This document shows positions 21,578-31,842 of a stretch of 64,000 nucleotides of DNA, piece by piece. The notes below the pieces were generated by a model. It had not been told where the DNA came from. It ran no database searches and saw only the letters and a list, made by a program, of their open reading frames with translations. The translations under genes and the position numbers were made by a program. Origin of the DNA: Calonectria ilicicola (lineage: Eukaryota; Ascomycota; Sordariomycetes; Hypocreales; Nectriaceae); NCBI GenBank assembly GCA_020809705.1, contig CP085836.1, forward strand, positions 434,001 to 498,000, given 5' to 3'. Positions within the stretch are counted from its first letter, which is position 1, and every line of letters begins with the position of its first letter.

Positions 21578-23791
21578 ATGGACTTCACCAAAAAATGGGT
21601 AACCATTGTACGAAATGAACATAACCCAAATTCCTCCATGTTGAGTGACCCGCCATATGCAAATGGCCCGTAACTTTAATTTCTAATTCACAACAGGAAT
21701 GACAAGCACGAAACAGCTGAAGCGATTACATCTAAGAATGTTCCAGGTGCCAGTACCCAAAGCTTGGTACAGTCGGCACCAAAAATAGTTGAAGTTGAAG
21801 ACATGGATGTGGATATTGAGGCGAGGTACGGCTAGAATTTTTGCAACCAAGACACGCTAAATATGTTGACGCTCATTACTAACCGCAACTAGGAAAGATA
21901 GAAGCACAAAGTCCGATTCAAGCCTGAAGCGTTCTTCAGACGGTGAAGATGATAGACGTCCGAAAAAACAATGTCCACGACGGTCAAAGCGCTTGAAGGC
22001 GGCTGCCTCTGGAGACATAGGGGGGATCAGTCAGCATCACCTTAAGAAACGCCAGGGAAGGGTCAACAAGCCGTCTCCTAGGTGGAAAGAAAATTACCAA
22101 GACAAGACGCACCAGCTGATGCTCCAGCCAGAGACCCGGCCTATCTCACAAGATCAACTAGTGGCAGAGGTAAAGGGTATCTATGCCGGGTTAGTCATGG
22201 TGGAAACCAAATGCATTGAAGTCGACAACGCCCAGTCCTCCAATACGGATGCGAACAAGCTCAACAATGAACAGTGGCAAGCGCTCATCGCGCTCCACCG
22301 CACACTGTTACATGAACACCATGACTTCTTCCTTGCCAGTCAACACCCTTCCGCAAGCGCCCCTCTTAGACGACTAGCCAGCAAGTATGCCATGCCTGCG
22401 CGCATGTGGAGACACGGAATTCATTCTTTTCTCGAGCTTCTCCGCCATCGCCTCCCTGCCTCTCTTGAGCACATGCTTAGTTTCTTATATCTGGCATACA
22501 GTATGATGGCTCTTCTCTATGAGACAGTCCCAGCCTTTGGGGACACTTGGATCGAGTGCCTCGGAGATATCGGCCGATATAGAATGGCAATTGAAGATGA
22601 CGATATCCGCGATCGAGAAGTTTGGACAGGTGTTAGCAGGCATTGGTACAGCAAGGCGTCGGGTAAGTCTCCAACAACCGGGCGCCTTTATCACCACCTT
22701 GCGATCCTGGCTCGACCCAACGGGTTACAGCAGTTGTATTATTACACGAAATCTCTTTGTGTGCCGATTCCTTTCTTGAGCGCCAAGGAGAGCATCATGA
22801 CCCTATTGCAACCTCTTTTGAACAGTGATTGCTCACGATTGGCTCCTGTCGACGCTGCATACATACGTGTCCATGCAATTCTTTTCTCCGGACAGTGCAA
22901 AGAGAAACTAGAGAAAACAAAGACCGACTTCTTTGAGTTGCTGGATCAACACATAAATAGGATCACGAAGCGCTGGCTCGAACAAGGGTTTGTAGTTCTC
23001 CTCCTTAGTTGCATCCTTTCTAACCAGAAGCTAGCTATTTTATTGCCATTTCGTTGTTTTGTGCTCTCCTTGGCTATGGGGATGAGTCCAACATCTTGAA
23101 CAAAAGTCTCGCAACTTCTAGTGACACCAACGACACTAACGACACTGGCGACACCGACAAAGATGTGTGCATGGAAAATAATGCACCTCATGAAACTCTT
23201 CCCGACGCGATATTTCCGGAGACGCTTTCATTTGCCGTGAAGTGTTACAAGATTGTTCTGCGTCGACGGGGCGATACCAATATTCTGCCGTTCGTGCATT
23301 GCACTCTTGTTTTCATGCTCTACCTATCCAAACATCCAGAGGCCATGGCTCATGTCGAGAACGAGTTTCCCTGGAAGTTGATGTCCATTCACCTGAACAG
23401 GTTGCTGCGTTCCAGCGAGCCTGCGCCAAGAATTGAGGGCGAGTTTCCTGGTCCAGAAAAAGACGACCTTCCAAGGCCGCTGCCTGAGGATTATGCTCTC
23501 CGTGGGCTCGCTTGTACTGAAGAGTACTATCCCAAAAAGTGGTTTGTTAATGAGACGATTGATGAAGATGAGAAATACTTCGAGCTTACCTCTCACGATG
23601 ATACGAGGAAGGAGCGCATTGCCTACCTTGGTGTGCAAATCGCGAAGAAAAAAAAGTGGCTGACGTTTGATCCCATCAAAAAGGAATTCTCTGTCGATCC
23701 AAAATATGACACAGAGGATAAAGAGGATACAGAGGATACAGAGGATACAGAGGATACAGAGGATACAGAGGATACAGAGGATACAGAGTAA
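21578..23791 (+). CDS. Est1/SMG5-7-type protein with Est1 DNA/RNA-binding domain (four exons)
   Basis: Proposed exons: 21578-21598, 21707-21825, 21893-22987 and 23035-23791, giving 663 residues in one frame. The last two introns are strong: 21826-21892 (GTACGG, CTAAC, CTAG) and 22988-23034 (GTTTGT, CTAAC, CTAG). The first acceptor (gacaag, 21706) is chosen only because it keeps frame; the nearer acag at 21696 would not. Family features: a basic region (SKRLKAAA), the 14-3-3-like helical part (HRTLLHEHHDFFLASQHPSA, WIECLGDIGRYRMAIEDD, GRLYHHLAILARPNGLQQLY), then the conserved C-terminal segment RPLPEDYALRGLACTEEYYP with ERIAYLGVQIAKKKKWLTFD. Such fungal proteins resemble telomerase-associated Est1 and NMD factors SMG5-7; which role applies here is unknown. 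The C-terminus is an EDT repeat. Confidence 0.82.
23706..23790 (+). repeat. 9-bp minisatellite gatacagag encoding Asp-Thr-Glu
   Basis: The unit is repeated about eight to nine times in frame at the very 3' end of the Est1-type gene and stops at the TAA. The first units carry substitutions (gataaagag). Being a multiple of three, copy-number change would alter tail length without frameshift. Confidence 0.9.
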
Positions 23792-24790
23792 CCAGCATTA
23801 ACCTAACATACTCTATTGACTGAGGAAACTACTTTCAGCAACAGCTTCCTCACACAGGGCAGCTTGTCGTTCCGCGTCTTTCCCCGCCACTTAATTAGGT
23901 GTGTGCGCCATACTATAGACTAAGTAATTATTCTTTCTTGTTTATTAAATTGAAATTTTCTTGGGGAAATGCATTATCGTGACCACTGCGTTGGGAAACA
24001 AAACTTATGATGTGTGGCTTCGCATCACGGTAGACAGGTCGTGTAGTAAGCGGTTCACATCGACCTCAAGACAGCTTCCTCAAATCATAGCCGCTCCTAA
24101 ACCGTTTGGAGATGGCCTGCCGATAACCAACCCCGCAGATAAAATTGTCTTTACAGAAATATCTGTAGAACCCTTGTCTCGCCTGGAGGGAGCCGGCAAG
24201 ATGGGAATATTTGCTGAACTTGCTACAGTGAGGGCGTAACTATGTCATACAAACACTTTACTAATGTCAAAGGTTTTTATCTTTACGTCATTAGTACCTG
24301 GTGGTGTGGTCATATCCGAGTAAGACTAGTCTAAACTCTCGTTAAGACGTTTAATATGCGGCGAGCTCTTAGTTCTAGAGGTTCTCTCTACTCCAGGTGG
24401 CGGTTAGACTCAAATAGCAAATCGAGGATATGTAATACAGGAAGAGAGAGTGAAGTAGACCTTAGCTATCATTTAGAACGGCTTATCTGTCTCAATAATC
24501 CCCTCACTGATAGTCGTGAGTTCTTCAAAGATGTGATTTATCTGTAATTAAATATTGGGGCACTTGCTGAAGTTCTTGCACGTTTCAAAAAAAACTGGCC
24601 GCAAGATAAGACTACTTTGGACATGAGATAATAATTTCCAAGAATCCCTAGCCTCCCGCCATCAACGCTTTCTGATTGCTGTATATTGAGAATCAGTTAC
24701 TCGTTTAATACGGCTGTATGTGGCAAGATATCACCTACATGGCCTAGCCTCTAGACTTATGTGCATCAATTGCGAAACGCTTGATCCAGT
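23792..24790. other. intergenic
   Basis: About 1 kb, AT-rich, without a supportable gene. A plus-strand frame at 23961-24239 lacks an ATG start and has no domain. Confidence 0.4.
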
Positions 24791-25046
24791 GAAATCATTT
24801 CTTTATATATTGTTCACATAATATCCACCACCATTGGTGTAATGCAAATGTCCGAATTGGGGGACCGGGAAAGCATCACTTTGCGAACGGCCAAGATTGC
24901 GTCATGAAGATCTCTAGCGAAATCATTTCTTTATACATTGCGCTCATAATATCCGCCATCACTGGTGTAATGCGAATGTCCAAATTGGGGGGCAGGGAAG
25001 ACATCACTTTGCGTACGGCCAAGATTGCGTCATGAAGGTCTAGCCG
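24791..25046. repeat. 128-bp tandem duplication at the 3' end of the ankyrin gene
   Basis: gaaatcatttctttata begins at 24791 and again at 24919, and the two units run in parallel through ggccaagattgcgtcatgaag. The period (128) is not a multiple of three. Unit 2 (25046-24919, minus) encodes DLHDAILAVRKVMSSLPPNL in frame, but in unit 1 the gene reads a different frame (EIFMTQSWPFAK) and ends. Confidence 0.85.
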
Positions 25047-25913
25047 ATAACTCTCACTTAGGTTAGCTCCACGACTCTTCAAAAGCCCGGCGACAGCAAA
25101 AGGTCCAAAGTTTTCAGGGAAATCAAGCGGCATGTAACCATTCTTATCACTAGCATTGACGTCAGCTCCGGCGTTTAGGAGTCGCTCGACAGCTTCAGCA
25201 TGTCCATGTTCTGATGCAAAATGAAGAAGCGTGCAACGAGATGCATCATGGGCATTGACTTTGGATCCGTTACCCAGGAGTCGCTCGAAAACTTCAGCAT
25301 GTCCATCTTTTGATGCAAAATGAAGAGGCGTGCAACGAGATGCATCACGGGCATTGACTTTGGCTCCGTTACCCAGGAGCCGCTCGACAACTTCAGCATG
25401 TCCATCTTTTGATGCAAAATGAAGCGGCGTGCAACGAGATGCATCACGGGCATTGACTCTGGCTCCGTTACCCAGGAGTCGTTCGACAACTTCAGCATGT
25501 CCGTGTTCTGATGCAAAATGAAGCGGCGTGCAACGAGATGCATCACGGGCATTGACTTTGGCTCCGTTACCCAGGAGCCGCTCGACAACTTCAGCATGTC
25601 CGTGTTCTGATGCAAAATGAAGCGGCGCGACACCGTCATCGTTGGCAGCATTGACGTCAGCTCCACAGTTTAAGAGTGCCTTGACGAGTGCTATGTGTCC
25701 TCCCTTCGATGCACAATGAAGGGGCGTGCAATCATCATCAGCATATCTATTCAAGAGTAGCTTGAGAACTTCGGTGTCGCCTTTTCGTGATGCTTCGTCG
25801 ATTCGCTTGGTGAGATCTTGGCATGTAATATGTTGAGGCCGCGTTCCAGCCCCGGCTTCTTCTCTATGGCCACTGATAGACTGAATTCGCATCTCGTTTA
25901 ATGTTTTGTTCAT
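24876..25913 (-). CDS. ankyrin repeat protein, 345 residues
   Basis: One uninterrupted frame from ATG 25913. After a 35-residue leader comes a first helix pair (LTKRIDEASRKGDTEVLKLL) and then about seven ankyrin units of 33 residues with the standard TPLHFAS.HGHAEVVERLL pattern. Units at residues 97-228 (25625-25230) are nearly identical at DNA level, indicating recent unit duplication or homogenisation. The final unit is degenerate (PLDFPENFGPFAVAGLLKSR). The C-terminal residues come from reading the upstream copy of a 128-bp tandem duplication in another frame. Ankyrin arrays mediate protein binding; no effector domain is attached. A dead paralogue lies at 40200-40760. Confidence 0.85.
   Translation of the reverse strand: MNKTLNEMRIQSISGHREEAGAGTRPQHITCQDLTKRIDEASRKGDTEVLKLLLNRYADDDCTPLHCASKGGHIALVKALLNCGADVNAANDDGVAPLHFASEHGHAEVVERLLGNGAKVNARDASRCTPLHFASEHGHAEVVERLLGNGARVNARDASRCTPLHFASKDGHAEVVERLLGNGAKVNARDASRCTPLHFASKDGHAEVFERLLGNGSKVNAHDASRCTLLHFASEHGHAEAVERLLNAGADVNASDKNGYMPLDFPENFGPFAVAGLLKSRGANLSESYRLDLHDAILAVRKVMSSLPPNLDIRITPVMADIMSAMYKEMISLEIFMTQSWPFAK
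25230..25625 (-). repeat. four near-identical 99-bp ankyrin units
   Basis: Each unit carries the shared string cgtgcaacgagatgcatca (plus-strand reading) at a 99-bp period, with only a few substitutions such as catcttt/cgtgttc. The units are much closer to each other than to the outer ankyrin units of the same gene. Confidence 0.9.
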
Positions 25914-26795
25914 CGATTATATGGTGTTGATCCAGAAGCAGGAATGAGAGTAGCGACGTGTGGGAAGAAAAGAAATCGCGCAGAAAGAGCGCGGGGACTG
26001 GTTGGCATTGTCAAATTTACTTATATACCCCGCTTTATTCGGTTTGCTATTAGTATCAAGCTCCCTGACACGGTCATCAATGCGGTCACGTGTATACAGT
26101 GAGAGTTTCTCCCCCCCTTCATTGTGCAACAGTTATAAGTCTCGCTGAAATAACCAATAGTCACTATAACATACTAAAGCTGATAGGCAAGGTCTTAGGC
26201 TTCGGGTCCAGGTATGAAGCTGCAGGGAGCGCGAGATCATTGGTAGGCGTATTGTGCTGGCATTGAGTTGCCTTTCGGCGCTCTTTGTTATGACAAGGGC
26301 GGCGGTCGCAGGCTTACAGAGGCTCCTGGGCGCTGCTACACGCTGCAGCAAGTGCTGCAATAGCGGCTATCGCCGACCAGGCTTTTGCCCTATGGTATAC
26401 GATCAAAGACAGATCCGCTTCACCCTTAACCATTTGCATTTAGTGGTCTCTAGTGATGGTTCGGTCGAAGAACATAAATACGGACTGCACCTTGACAGGC
26501 CATATTTTGGCTGTTTCATAGACGAACCTGGGCACTTCATACGCTGGGCGTTTTTATTTCATAACCATCAGACGAGACGGCTGGATGGCTAAGGTATCCC
26601 TTGGGTCCCTTGCGCTGTGACAGGTTGCATAATTATGTGTACCAGACGATTTGCCGAACGTAGCCAGGGGTTTCTGCTCTCTTCAGCCTAAGGCCGCGTA
26701 TGACACAGGTGGCTCGATTCCCTAATTCGAAATATTGTCTCATGCCTCAGGAATCGGAATGAGTGCAGGTAACGTCTCTCAGCTGGCTGGCAGTG
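25720..26795. repeat. copy C of a second direct duplication (partner 40405-41632)
   Basis: The 5' part and upstream flank of the ankyrin gene match 40405-41632 in the same orientation. Anchors: caacagttataagtctcgct (26128 vs 40930), gcttacagaggctcctg (26312 vs 41124), tttgccgaacgtagccaggg (26650 vs 41490), attcgaaatattgtctcatg (26726 vs 41572). The upstream non-coding part is better preserved than the coding part in the partner. Confidence 0.88.
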
Positions 26796-28315
26796 GTGCA
26801 CAGTGGCACGACGCTGAATTAGTTCTCATCATTAGTAAATGTCTGAACTTTGATGAGGAATTGTCATAGCACCTACACAGGAGCGCGATTCTCCATTTCA
26901 TTTGGTCCATCAGGCTCACCCTTCATAGGGACTACGGATTCCGTCGACAAGATCGAGGATGCAGCAGCAAGGCTCGTCGAGACTGAGGAAAGCGTTGCCG
27001 GTGACGCCGCCTGGGCTAGTGCTTTTTCGAATGGGTTGCGAGCACACCTGGCAGCAGGGCTGACGGGAGGAAGAGGTGGTGGCGCTGTACTAAATGCGCA
27101 GACTTTTTCCGCTCGCGTGATTTCGGTTCACATTTTAAGCAACTAGGTCAAATGATGGACCTGATCATTAGATTAGGGCCCTAGTGGAAGATTAGTGCAT
27201 CCGGAATGTTTTCCCCCAGATGCTGCCAACCCTGGGGCGGCCGCGGTGGTGTGTTGGTTTCATTTCACCACCGGCCGGCTCACTGTCACGCCGTGCCGCC
27301 AAGTTGAGCCCGCTGGAGGCATGATGGTGGTGGTCGAGTTAGCAGGGAAATCAGCAACAGATATTTGGTGATTATTACAGGCTGTGATGCTCTCCGTGCG
27401 CCCACTTCTTCTCTCGTTGTCCCATGGGTGGGTAGGCGGTTGGATGGTGGGTGGATGGGAGACAACGGTTGTCACTCCCAGTCCCTTAGCGTAACCATCA
27501 TCATCATCGTGTGCGCACATGACAGTGGCACTTGTTTCAGCTTCAGCCGTATCTTTTATTATTGCCCCTGCTGGCAAGTATAGAATTCCAGATAAGGCGT
27601 CTTGCATTTCTTCTTTTCACAATGAATCCTGCCGCGTTGGGGGGGTGGGAGGCAACAGGGCGAGGATGCAGGGCCCCATCGTCCCTGCTCGGGGTTATCG
27701 GCAGCACCAACACGGATGGGGCTGCTGTTGAACCTCTGGCACACGCAAGGAGACGATTGCTCAGTGGGGATGGAGGCAAGAAGCATCCACACCAATCAAC
27801 GGCCTGGTGGCCAGGGTTGTGCAAAGCCGCCCTCCACCAACCATATCGCATGGACATGATGCGGAGAGAACAAGGCTTGGCAAACGCGAGCACCCATGCT
27901 GACAGGGATCGAAGGACTGGGGTGTCCCCACCGCCCACTGTTCCTTCCTACCCTTGCTGGTCTTACAGGATGAGTAAGGTAGTGGGGCCCTAAATCTCGC
28001 ACCCCTCCCTCCCAATTGCCCAAAACGGCCAGAGGCGCTTGGACGAGCCTAGATTAGTGGATACAGCGAGGCCCCCAGAACCACCGTCTCCCCCACTCAA
28101 ACATGACCAATCATCTCACCTTGATCTATCATCCACTAAACCTTAATCTGGCAACCAGTGATAACACCATCACGTGCGTGCTGCCCACTTAAATCAAGTT
28201 TTTTGGTACATGTGTGTAGGGTAGGGTTTCTGCTGTTCTCAATCTAGTTTGGGTATATTGACAAAGGAATAAAACAAATCAGCCCTTGAATCCCATCCAA
28301 ATGTATCAAAACTAT
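26796..28315. other. intergenic, GC-rich
   Basis: No supportable gene in 1.5 kb. Overlapping frames on both strands at 27532-28023 are a product of GC-rich composition. The dispersed short repeat shared with 17465-17512 lies near 27622-27670. Confidence 0.4.
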
Positions 28316-30493
28316 TCACCTCCGAGTCCTATGATGGCTAGGGTCTAGATAGGGACTTCTATACCTATTTTGAGACTCATTTCTAGGAAAAATAATAGGT
28401 GACGGCTTCTGGCCAGTGTGCTCCGGAATCAGTAGTGCTTTAGGTGCAAACTGCGAGACGCAATCTAGGCTGTGTGGGTGAAGAACCGGCGACTCACACG
28501 TCTGCGAGAATCCTGACAGGGAGTGAGGGACTGTGTACCCCGAGAGGATACGGCGATCCCACATTGGGAGGCCTGGGGACGGCAGTAGACTCTGTTGGGG
28601 TGGTCTTGGTGTAGCTGTTGATGTATCGTTCACCGTGGAGCTTGTCGAAAATGCACGTCTTTGCTGTGCACCACGTGAGTCGATAGCTACAGGCTGGAGA
28701 TTAGTTCTGGTTCCACTAGTAAGCCACTCATTTATCGAGGGTTGAGCAGCGAAAAATTCACTGGTTAAAACGGAGCTCGATGCCATTGCCACCTCTTCTA
28801 AACGGTATCTTCCCCCGGGGGAAAACATCAGGTGGTCTGTAGTTCTGACACCATCCCCGAGCTCACGTGCCCTGGGAACATTTACCCGTGTTTGCTCTCG
28901 CGTCTGCTGAAGGGTAGCCATAGCTGCCTTCGCCAACGCCTCATCGCTTTGCCATACCGCCAAATCATCCGGATCCTTCCAGGCTGAAACTAAGTTGCCT
29001 TTGGTTGTGGGAGTTTTCCTTCTGTTTGTCATGTTGGGGCGCATGGCTGGAGCATCTTCGTCGCCCGTTTCAGCGTCATCGCTTTCTGAGTCATCGCTAA
29101 TTGTTATTAGCGCTCCTTCATGCATCTTTTTGCAAACAGGAGCATCACTCGAAGCCATGTTGCATTTAGCGGGTGCTTTTTGTGATGTATTTGATATCCC
29201 GTGCCGAACTGACTGGGGTTGCCGCTTCTCTAGGTTTTGGGGCAGTTCTTCATTTCGGTTGCTTTTCCCCGGTAAGCTCTCAACAGCTGCTGCCTCTGTG
29301 GCCGTACTTTCAAGTCTCCTTCTCGCCTCTCGGGCGGTCAAAAAGTCACGGGCAGATTGATAATGTGGAATCTGCTTGAAGCTTTCATTTTCAACCTCTC
29401 CATGTCGAAGATCACCGGCTGATACCCAGTCAGCCGCGCTGCTTCTGGGAAAATCACAACCGTCAAAGAGCAAAGCAGCGAACTCCCGTTGTCTCACCAA
29501 GTCTCCTCCATCCTTGTACTCATCTTTCCAATTGAGAGTCCCAGTTTCCTCATCATACACGTAGCATGGTGGGAGATGCTTCATGAGACCCAAGTCTTCA
29601 ATTGTCCCGAACAGCCCGATGTCAACCGACCGATCTGTAGCCACTCCGGGGAGAATGAGGACAGCTCGCCAATTGTCGGTCTTTTGCCGAACTTCTCGGT
29701 AAACCTCGCCAAGAACCGGGTTAGTGATTCCCGCAAAGTCTAGCGATGCCCTAGAATCTTGGAAGGCATGAGACGTGATCGTAACCCCAATGTCTTCACT
29801 AGCGGCATTTGTTGTGCTTGAATCTTCTGTGGAATATTCGATTCCGGTCCCTATCGAAACCTTAGCATTTGCATTCGTCCCATATGTTTCTGGAACATCT
29901 CCGTTGTCTATTTCCGAATCATTGTTTCCTAGAGAACCACCTCTGATCGACACTGTCTCTCCTTCGACCCCGCGACTACAAGGAGGAATCTCGCTTGCTG
30001 CTGAATCCGCGATGGATTCAGTGGGTGTTGTTTGTGCTGTTTGTGGTGTAGCCTGTGGTTTACGAGTTCTTGTTGAATCTTGCCATGTATCAGAGGCTGT
30101 CACGATATATCTAGCTGATATCCAGGTAGCAATTCTTGCGGCAAGATCATCTGGGCCAAAGAAAATAGCAGGGAACTGTCGCTGGCTCACCAAATCCCCT
30201 CCACTCTCGTATCCATTCTCCCACTGTACACCGCCATCCTCACCATGTACGTAACATGGTGGAAGTTCTTTGATGAGGCCGGAGGCTTCAACTATGTCTG
30301 ATAAAAGAGGTAAGCGTGGCCTGTCGGTTGCCAGCACGGGGAGAATGCAAACATCGAACCGAAGTTCGGTCCCTGACCAATTTCCGCAGCAAATATTCCC
30401 ACAAATTGGTGCAATAAAGTTCTCGCCTGCATTGTTGTTGCTTGCATTTTCCTTATCACAGTTCCAAACAACGACCCCGAAGCAGCTGATCAT
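28316..30493 (-). CDS. large hypothetical protein with a repeated LPPCYV...GGDLV module; 5' part probably lost
   Basis: From the first in-frame ATG (30493) the frame gives 725 residues. Two copies of an unassigned module lie at about residues 54-131 and 284-362: each has ATDR, GLIKELPPCYVHGED or GLMKHLPPCYVYDEE, a W-x-x-x-Y segment, then GGDLVSQRQFPAIFF or GGDLVRQREFAALLF and a Trp-containing end. An acidic stretch (ISDDSESDDAETGDEDAP) and a Pro/Ser-rich tail follow. The coding sense continues 5' of the ATG without a start: LRCRRHGHHTFGKDPFTYAR and, before two in-frame TAG codons, NETSATPDDYIEFSKVF. So the ORF may be the surviving part of a longer gene. Nuclear role is only a guess from composition. 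Confidence 0.65.
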   Translation of the reverse strand: MISCFGVVVWNCDKENASNNNAGENFIAPICGNICCGNWSGTELRFDVCILPVLATDRPRLPLLSDIVEASGLIKELPPCYVHGEDGGVQWENGYESGGDLVSQRQFPAIFFGPDDLAARIATWISARYIVTASDTWQDSTRTRKPQATPQTAQTTPTESIADSAASEIPPCSRGVEGETVSIRGGSLGNNDSEIDNGDVPETYGTNANAKVSIGTGIEYSTEDSSTTNAASEDIGVTITSHAFQDSRASLDFAGITNPVLGEVYREVRQKTDNWRAVLILPGVATDRSVDIGLFGTIEDLGLMKHLPPCYVYDEETGTLNWKDEYKDGGDLVRQREFAALLFDGCDFPRSSAADWVSAGDLRHGEVENESFKQIPHYQSARDFLTAREARRRLESTATEAAAVESLPGKSNRNEELPQNLEKRQPQSVRHGISNTSQKAPAKCNMASSDAPVCKKMHEGALITISDDSESDDAETGDEDAPAMRPNMTNRRKTPTTKGNLVSAWKDPDDLAVWQSDEALAKAAMATLQQTREQTRVNVPRARELGDGVRTTDHLMFSPGGRYRLEEVAMASSSVLTSEFFAAQPSINEWLTSGTRTNLQPVAIDSRGAQQRRAFSTSSTVNDTSTATPRPPQQSLLPSPGLPMWDRRILSGYTVPHSLSGFSQTCESPVLHPHSLDCVSQFAPKALLIPEHTGQKPSPIIFPRNESQNRYRSPYLDPSHHRTRR

Positions 30494-30810
30494 TTGTCCG
30501 TTGGTTGGCCTTTTTACCCTTCTATGGAACTTAGCGTAGTGCGATCGAGCATAGGTAAATGGATCCTTTCCGAACGTGTGATGGCCGTGACGTCGGCAGC
30601 GCAAGATATCCTAGCTACGGTGGTATTCTACGATGGTATGCTTTATGTGTGCTTTGCCATTCTAGAAAACTTTGCTGAATTCGATATAGTCATCAGGAGT
30701 AGCGGAGGTCTCATTACCCATGGCACGCTTTGGCTCATCTTCACCATAGCTTTGGGACGCCGCCCTTTTTCGTCCAGTGCTGTGCGGACGGCTAGCGACA
30801 TAAATTCACT
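30494..30810 (-). pseudogene. 5' remnant of the 28316-30493 gene, interrupted by two TAG codons
   Basis: Reading upstream in the same frame gives SRPHSTGRKRAASQSYGEDE, then PKRAMGNETSATPDDYIEFS KVF with a TAG, NGKAHIKHTIVEYHRS with a second TAG, then DILRCRRHGHHTFGKD joining the downstream ORF. Both stops replace what would naturally be CAG (Gln). An acceptor-like cgctag precedes SRPHS. A spliced-out segment containing both stops was not found. Confidence 0.4.
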
Positions 30811-31842
30811 GATTGATGATGTACGTTGCATCCATCAACCCATACCTGGCCCTGTATGGTAACCGCCTACATCTTAGTCTGTAGCATGGGTAAACCCTCG
30901 CCGCCACAGCGCCCGAGCGTTCGTTGTGTGAACCGACACGCTAAGAGTTAGTGGACGTAGCTGGGGGATCGCATGCATGCCGCACTAGTTTTCAGCATCT
31001 GCGATTCGTTGATTGGCGGCCTTACACAGAAGGGCCGACCCTGAGAGGGTGGGAAGTGGGAGTGGTTGATATTGATCAGACATTGCGTCCAGGTGGATGG
31101 GAGACATGCTGCCTGTGTCAACAACGGGTTCGGAGCAGACTTGTGCATCAGCCGCCTCTCAATTTTACCAACCCGGTTTCCTATTTCCCATTTCTTAAGG
31201 TACTCGTCTCGATCGGATGATGTCTCGACCATCTATACTTCGTGTATGTCAGTCTAGATCCGCAGAGTGCCCTGCACGTTGCCGGGAATAGAGAGGGGGG
31301 AAATGAACCAAAGTGGATCGCGGATCGTGTATCCCGCATCTCACATCACACAAAACCACACAGTACGCTCCGGGGAATTCAGCACAATTACGTACTGTAC
31401 GGCAGCTTTTACGCGAAACGGTGTGGACCGGGGCCACGAGCTGATGGATGCAGCTCGACGGATTTGTAACCATTCTGCGCCCTTAGTTATTGCATGAGGC
31501 TCTAACAAAGCAATAACACTGCGGGCCTCTCTTGCTAGTGGTGCAAATTTTCCTTCATGCTCAAATAAGCATCATTTTAAATTGAATAGGCCTGAATATT
31601 GGTTGGTGCTCGTGTTAGAACTGGCCCAAACCAAACCAGAGGTGTACCCACACATTTTCGAAGAGTTTGCAGCATCAGCGCAGAGACTGATTTGTTTCAT
31701 CGCCGGTTGCTTGGTGTTCGTCTCGACCAGCTCATTTGTCTACGACGCCTCTGTCATGGCATGAGCGACACTTTTTGAGTTATCTGCCCACTACCTATTG
31801 TATCATTGCTTAGAACCACTGCTTACTTCCTGCGTCTCCTCG
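30811..31842. other. intergenic between divergent genes
   Basis: No gene supported. This space separates the minus-strand gene at 28316-30810 from the plus-strand Swc3-domain gene and should hold both promoters. Frames here overlap on both strands and lack domains. Confidence 0.4.

Noticed and set aside
25175..25666. Second-frame repeat protein inside the ankyrin gene (minus strand)
   Set aside because: It is the +1 reading of the same 99-bp repeats; the ankyrin frame has the recognised motif and longer extent.
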